Both the position numbers and the translations under genes were made by a program. From the NCBI GenBank assembly GCA_026874595.1, contig CM049307.1, positions 76,236,643-76,300,642 on the forward strand: a stretch of 64,000 nt of DNA, written 5' to 3'. Position 1 is the stretch's first letter; each line of letters opens with the position of its first letter. The notes beneath the pieces were generated by a model. That model did not search any database. It saw only the letters and a program-made list of their open reading frames with translations, and was not told the DNA's origin. Source of the stretch: Sipunculus nudus (Eukaryota > Annelida > Sipuncula > Golfingiida > Sipunculidae). This document shows, in pieces, positions 61,761-64,000 of this stretch.

Positions 61761-62600
61761 ATGCTAATATGCAACACATCTTACTCTATTTCCCCTTACC
61801 ACTCATATGAATCAATCCATGTGTCACTTCACCTATACCACTCTGATTTTGGCGTATACACATAGTAGACAAGTAGTACATGTACCTGTATTCTATATGC
61901 AATTGGATCAGTCTATCAAACCCAACAATTAACTTTGGTTAATTTGAAAAGTAATTAATGTTTGCCAGTCTAAAGGCTCCTGATCAACAGACCGTGTTTA
62001 TAAACAACTAAACTGTCAACACAAATGAGTTAACTGGGGTGTCATTGTATAAATGTTTGCTCATTAATGCTGATAGGACAATTTATTCACAAAAGTATCT
62101 TTTTTTTGTTATTCCTACTATTTTTGTGAATATCTTGAATTTGAAACCCACACAAATATGAAGCCAACCAAAATACATTTTGAGCAGCTGTACAATTATT
62201 ACAATAATACACTCAAAGTATTGACAAAAATGCAAAGGCAGATGCAAGGCTTCTGAAACCACAGAAATGAAAAGATCATGTGAAGATCAAACCTGTGTGC
62301 GGTTGGTTTTTATAACATCCTTCTACTTCTACGGACAGGGTGATTAATATAGGGCATCTGCTTATTCAAGAGGGGCCCTAATAAACACACAAGGTTTCAG
62401 GACACAGATGAAACCAATTATTATTAATTATTCATAATTAATCTGATATAATCAATATAATTTGGCAGTCTGGCCATAAGGAAACAAGTGATTTTGACTG
62501 GGTGCTCATGTTTTTTATTAATGTTATATATTGTCTGTAAGAATAGCCTATGGCTAAAGTTACAGTGTTGAAAAATAGACAGAAAATAAAAATTTCAGGA
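61760..62600. other. AT-rich stretch without recognised features
   Basis: No gene, RNA or clear repeat seen. Confidence 0.5.
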
Positions 62601-63845
62601 TTCATAGGAGACCTGCCAAGGCCCCCCCTGGATTTCACAATTGAGGGTTCCAAGGAAAATGGATACAAATTGTGCCCTGTCTGTCTGGGTGCTCATAATC
62701 ATGTTTCTGGTCCATAGCTAGCAGAATATAGGTCACCATGATCCAATTTCAGGTTTCTAAGGAGAATTTCCAAGGATTTCCCTGAATGTCATTTTAAAAG
62801 AGTCTAGGGCTAATGGATACAATTTGTGCCTGTCTGTCTGGGTGTGCAAAACCGTTTTCAGCCCATAGGTCACACAATATAGGTCACCATGACCTAATTT
62901 GAGGTTCTCAAGGACACTTACTAGTACTTCCGTGAATTTAAAAGATTCTGCATCCAATGGATACAATATGTGCCCTGTCTGTCTGGGTGCTCATATGATA
63001 TCTTTTTGATAGGATGCAAAATATGGGTCATGGTGACCTAATTTCAGTTTTCCAAGGACACTGGCCAAGGGTGTCTCAGAAGGTAACATTAGAAGATTCT
63101 AGGCCTAACAAATACAATGTGTGCCCTGCCTGACATTCTAGGTGCTCAAAATCCTGTTTTTGGCTTGTAGGTCACAAAATGTAGGTCACCATGACCAAGG
63201 AGATTTGCATAGGAGCTCCCAGGATGTTGCATTAGAAGATTCTAGGCCTAACAGATATGATTTGTGCCAATCTGACATTCAGGAGGCTCAATACCAGGTT
63301 TTTGTCTCATAGGTCACAAAATGTAGGTCACCATGACCTAATTTCAGGTTTCCAAGGAGATCTGCCTAGAAACTCCAAGGATATTGTGTACGAAGATTCT
63401 AGGCCCCACCGATACAATTTGTCCCCATCATACATTCAGGGTGCTCATATGGCATCTTTTCTAGATATAGGTGGCAGAATATAGGTCATAGTGACCTAGT
63501 TTTCGGGTTTCCAAGGACATTTGCCTAGGATCTCCCAAAATATCAGGTTAAAATTTTCTAGGCCTACTGGATACAATTTGTGTCCCATCTGACTGTCTGG
63601 GAGCTCAAAATCATGTTTTTGGCCCGTAGGTCACAAAATATAGGTCGCAATGACCCATAATTTCAGGTTCCCAGGGAGATTTGCCCAGGACCTCCCTGGA
63701 TGTACAGTAAGAAGTTTCTAGGTCCAATGGTTACGATTTGTGCCCTGTTAACAGCCGGACAGCCTGATAACCGGACGACCAGATGGACGCCGCACAAAGG
63801 GGGATGGCTATAGCTCAGATGACTTACAGTCAGATGAGCTAAAAG
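62600..63845 (+). repeat. About seven ~165-bp units ending in the shared hairpin tail
   Basis: The units share 'cacaaaatataggtcaccat' with 'gacctaatttcaggtttcc', 'aaggagatttgcc', 'gaagattctaggcc' and 'tacaatttgtgccctgtc'. They are followed by a GGAC-rich stretch (63755-63790) and the tail TAGCTCAGATGACTTACAGT at 63809-63845. Same architecture as 1-1264 with a different unit. No head was found. Confidence 0.7.
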
Positions 63846-64000
63846 TAACCCAAGGATAAGAACACCCTATAAATTATACAAGGAGGAAGCTAGAGATTTT
63901 ATTAACTGAAATACAGGAACCAGTAATATAAATTTTGATTATTTACATAGCCTTGGGAATATGAAACATATTGACATCTTTGTTCAGTACTTGTCTGAGT

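Overview
The window looks like nuclear DNA of an invertebrate animal, most likely a bivalve mollusc. The reasons are GT-AG introns with small exons, a Ty3/Gypsy LTR element, a tRNA-derived SINE, many short non-autonomous elements with (GACGG)n tracts, long (TA)n runs and a low-GC background. The species is inferred from this style, not proven. Three multi-exon protein genes can be supported, all on the minus strand. About nine tenths of the window is intron or intergenic repeat.

Left part (1-11.1 kb): the 5' part of a mitochondrial medium-chain acyl-CoA synthetase (ACSM-like) gene. Four coding exons lie at 5060-4824, 4254-4160, 3079-2967 and 2517-2399, and the rest of the gene runs off the left edge. 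Intron 2 carries a 21-bp minisatellite. A strong donor at 11098 may end a non-coding first exon.

Middle left (11.1-28.6 kb): no host gene was found. There are nested hAT-like elements (13.77-14.90 kb) and a complete-looking LTR retrotransposon (16995-23678, target duplication ATAAC). The LTR element sits inside an older non-autonomous element on the opposite strand (16525-25087). It has one intact Gag-protease-integrase frame, followed by an RT-thumb/RNase H remnant. Integrase before RT is the Gmr1-type order, and the RT catalytic core is missing.

Gene pair (28.7-59.9 kb): two genes share one plan: a first coding exon with two membrane helices, a phase-0 intron, a very short exon, a phase-2 intron, and a large terminal exon for a proline-rich tail. 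I call them 2TM-Pro-1 (33550-28695, about 422 aa, Met/Gly/Pro tail with GSREDIR repeats) and 2TM-Pro-2 (59890-46624, about 402 aa, tail with PY-type WW-ligand motifs). They appear to be diverged paralogues about 26 kb apart. Their function is unknown.

The most unusual structure is in the last intron of 2TM-Pro-2. About 60 tandem 46-47-bp units each copy the gene's own 3' splice site (pyrimidine tract, CAG and the first dozen bases of the exon). The array starts at the real splice junction and is interrupted by a 2.6-kb transposable element. The rest of the window holds several members of an element family with the same head and tail but different bodies, two SINEs, higher-order minisatellites and a palindromic 12-mer shared by unrelated repeats.
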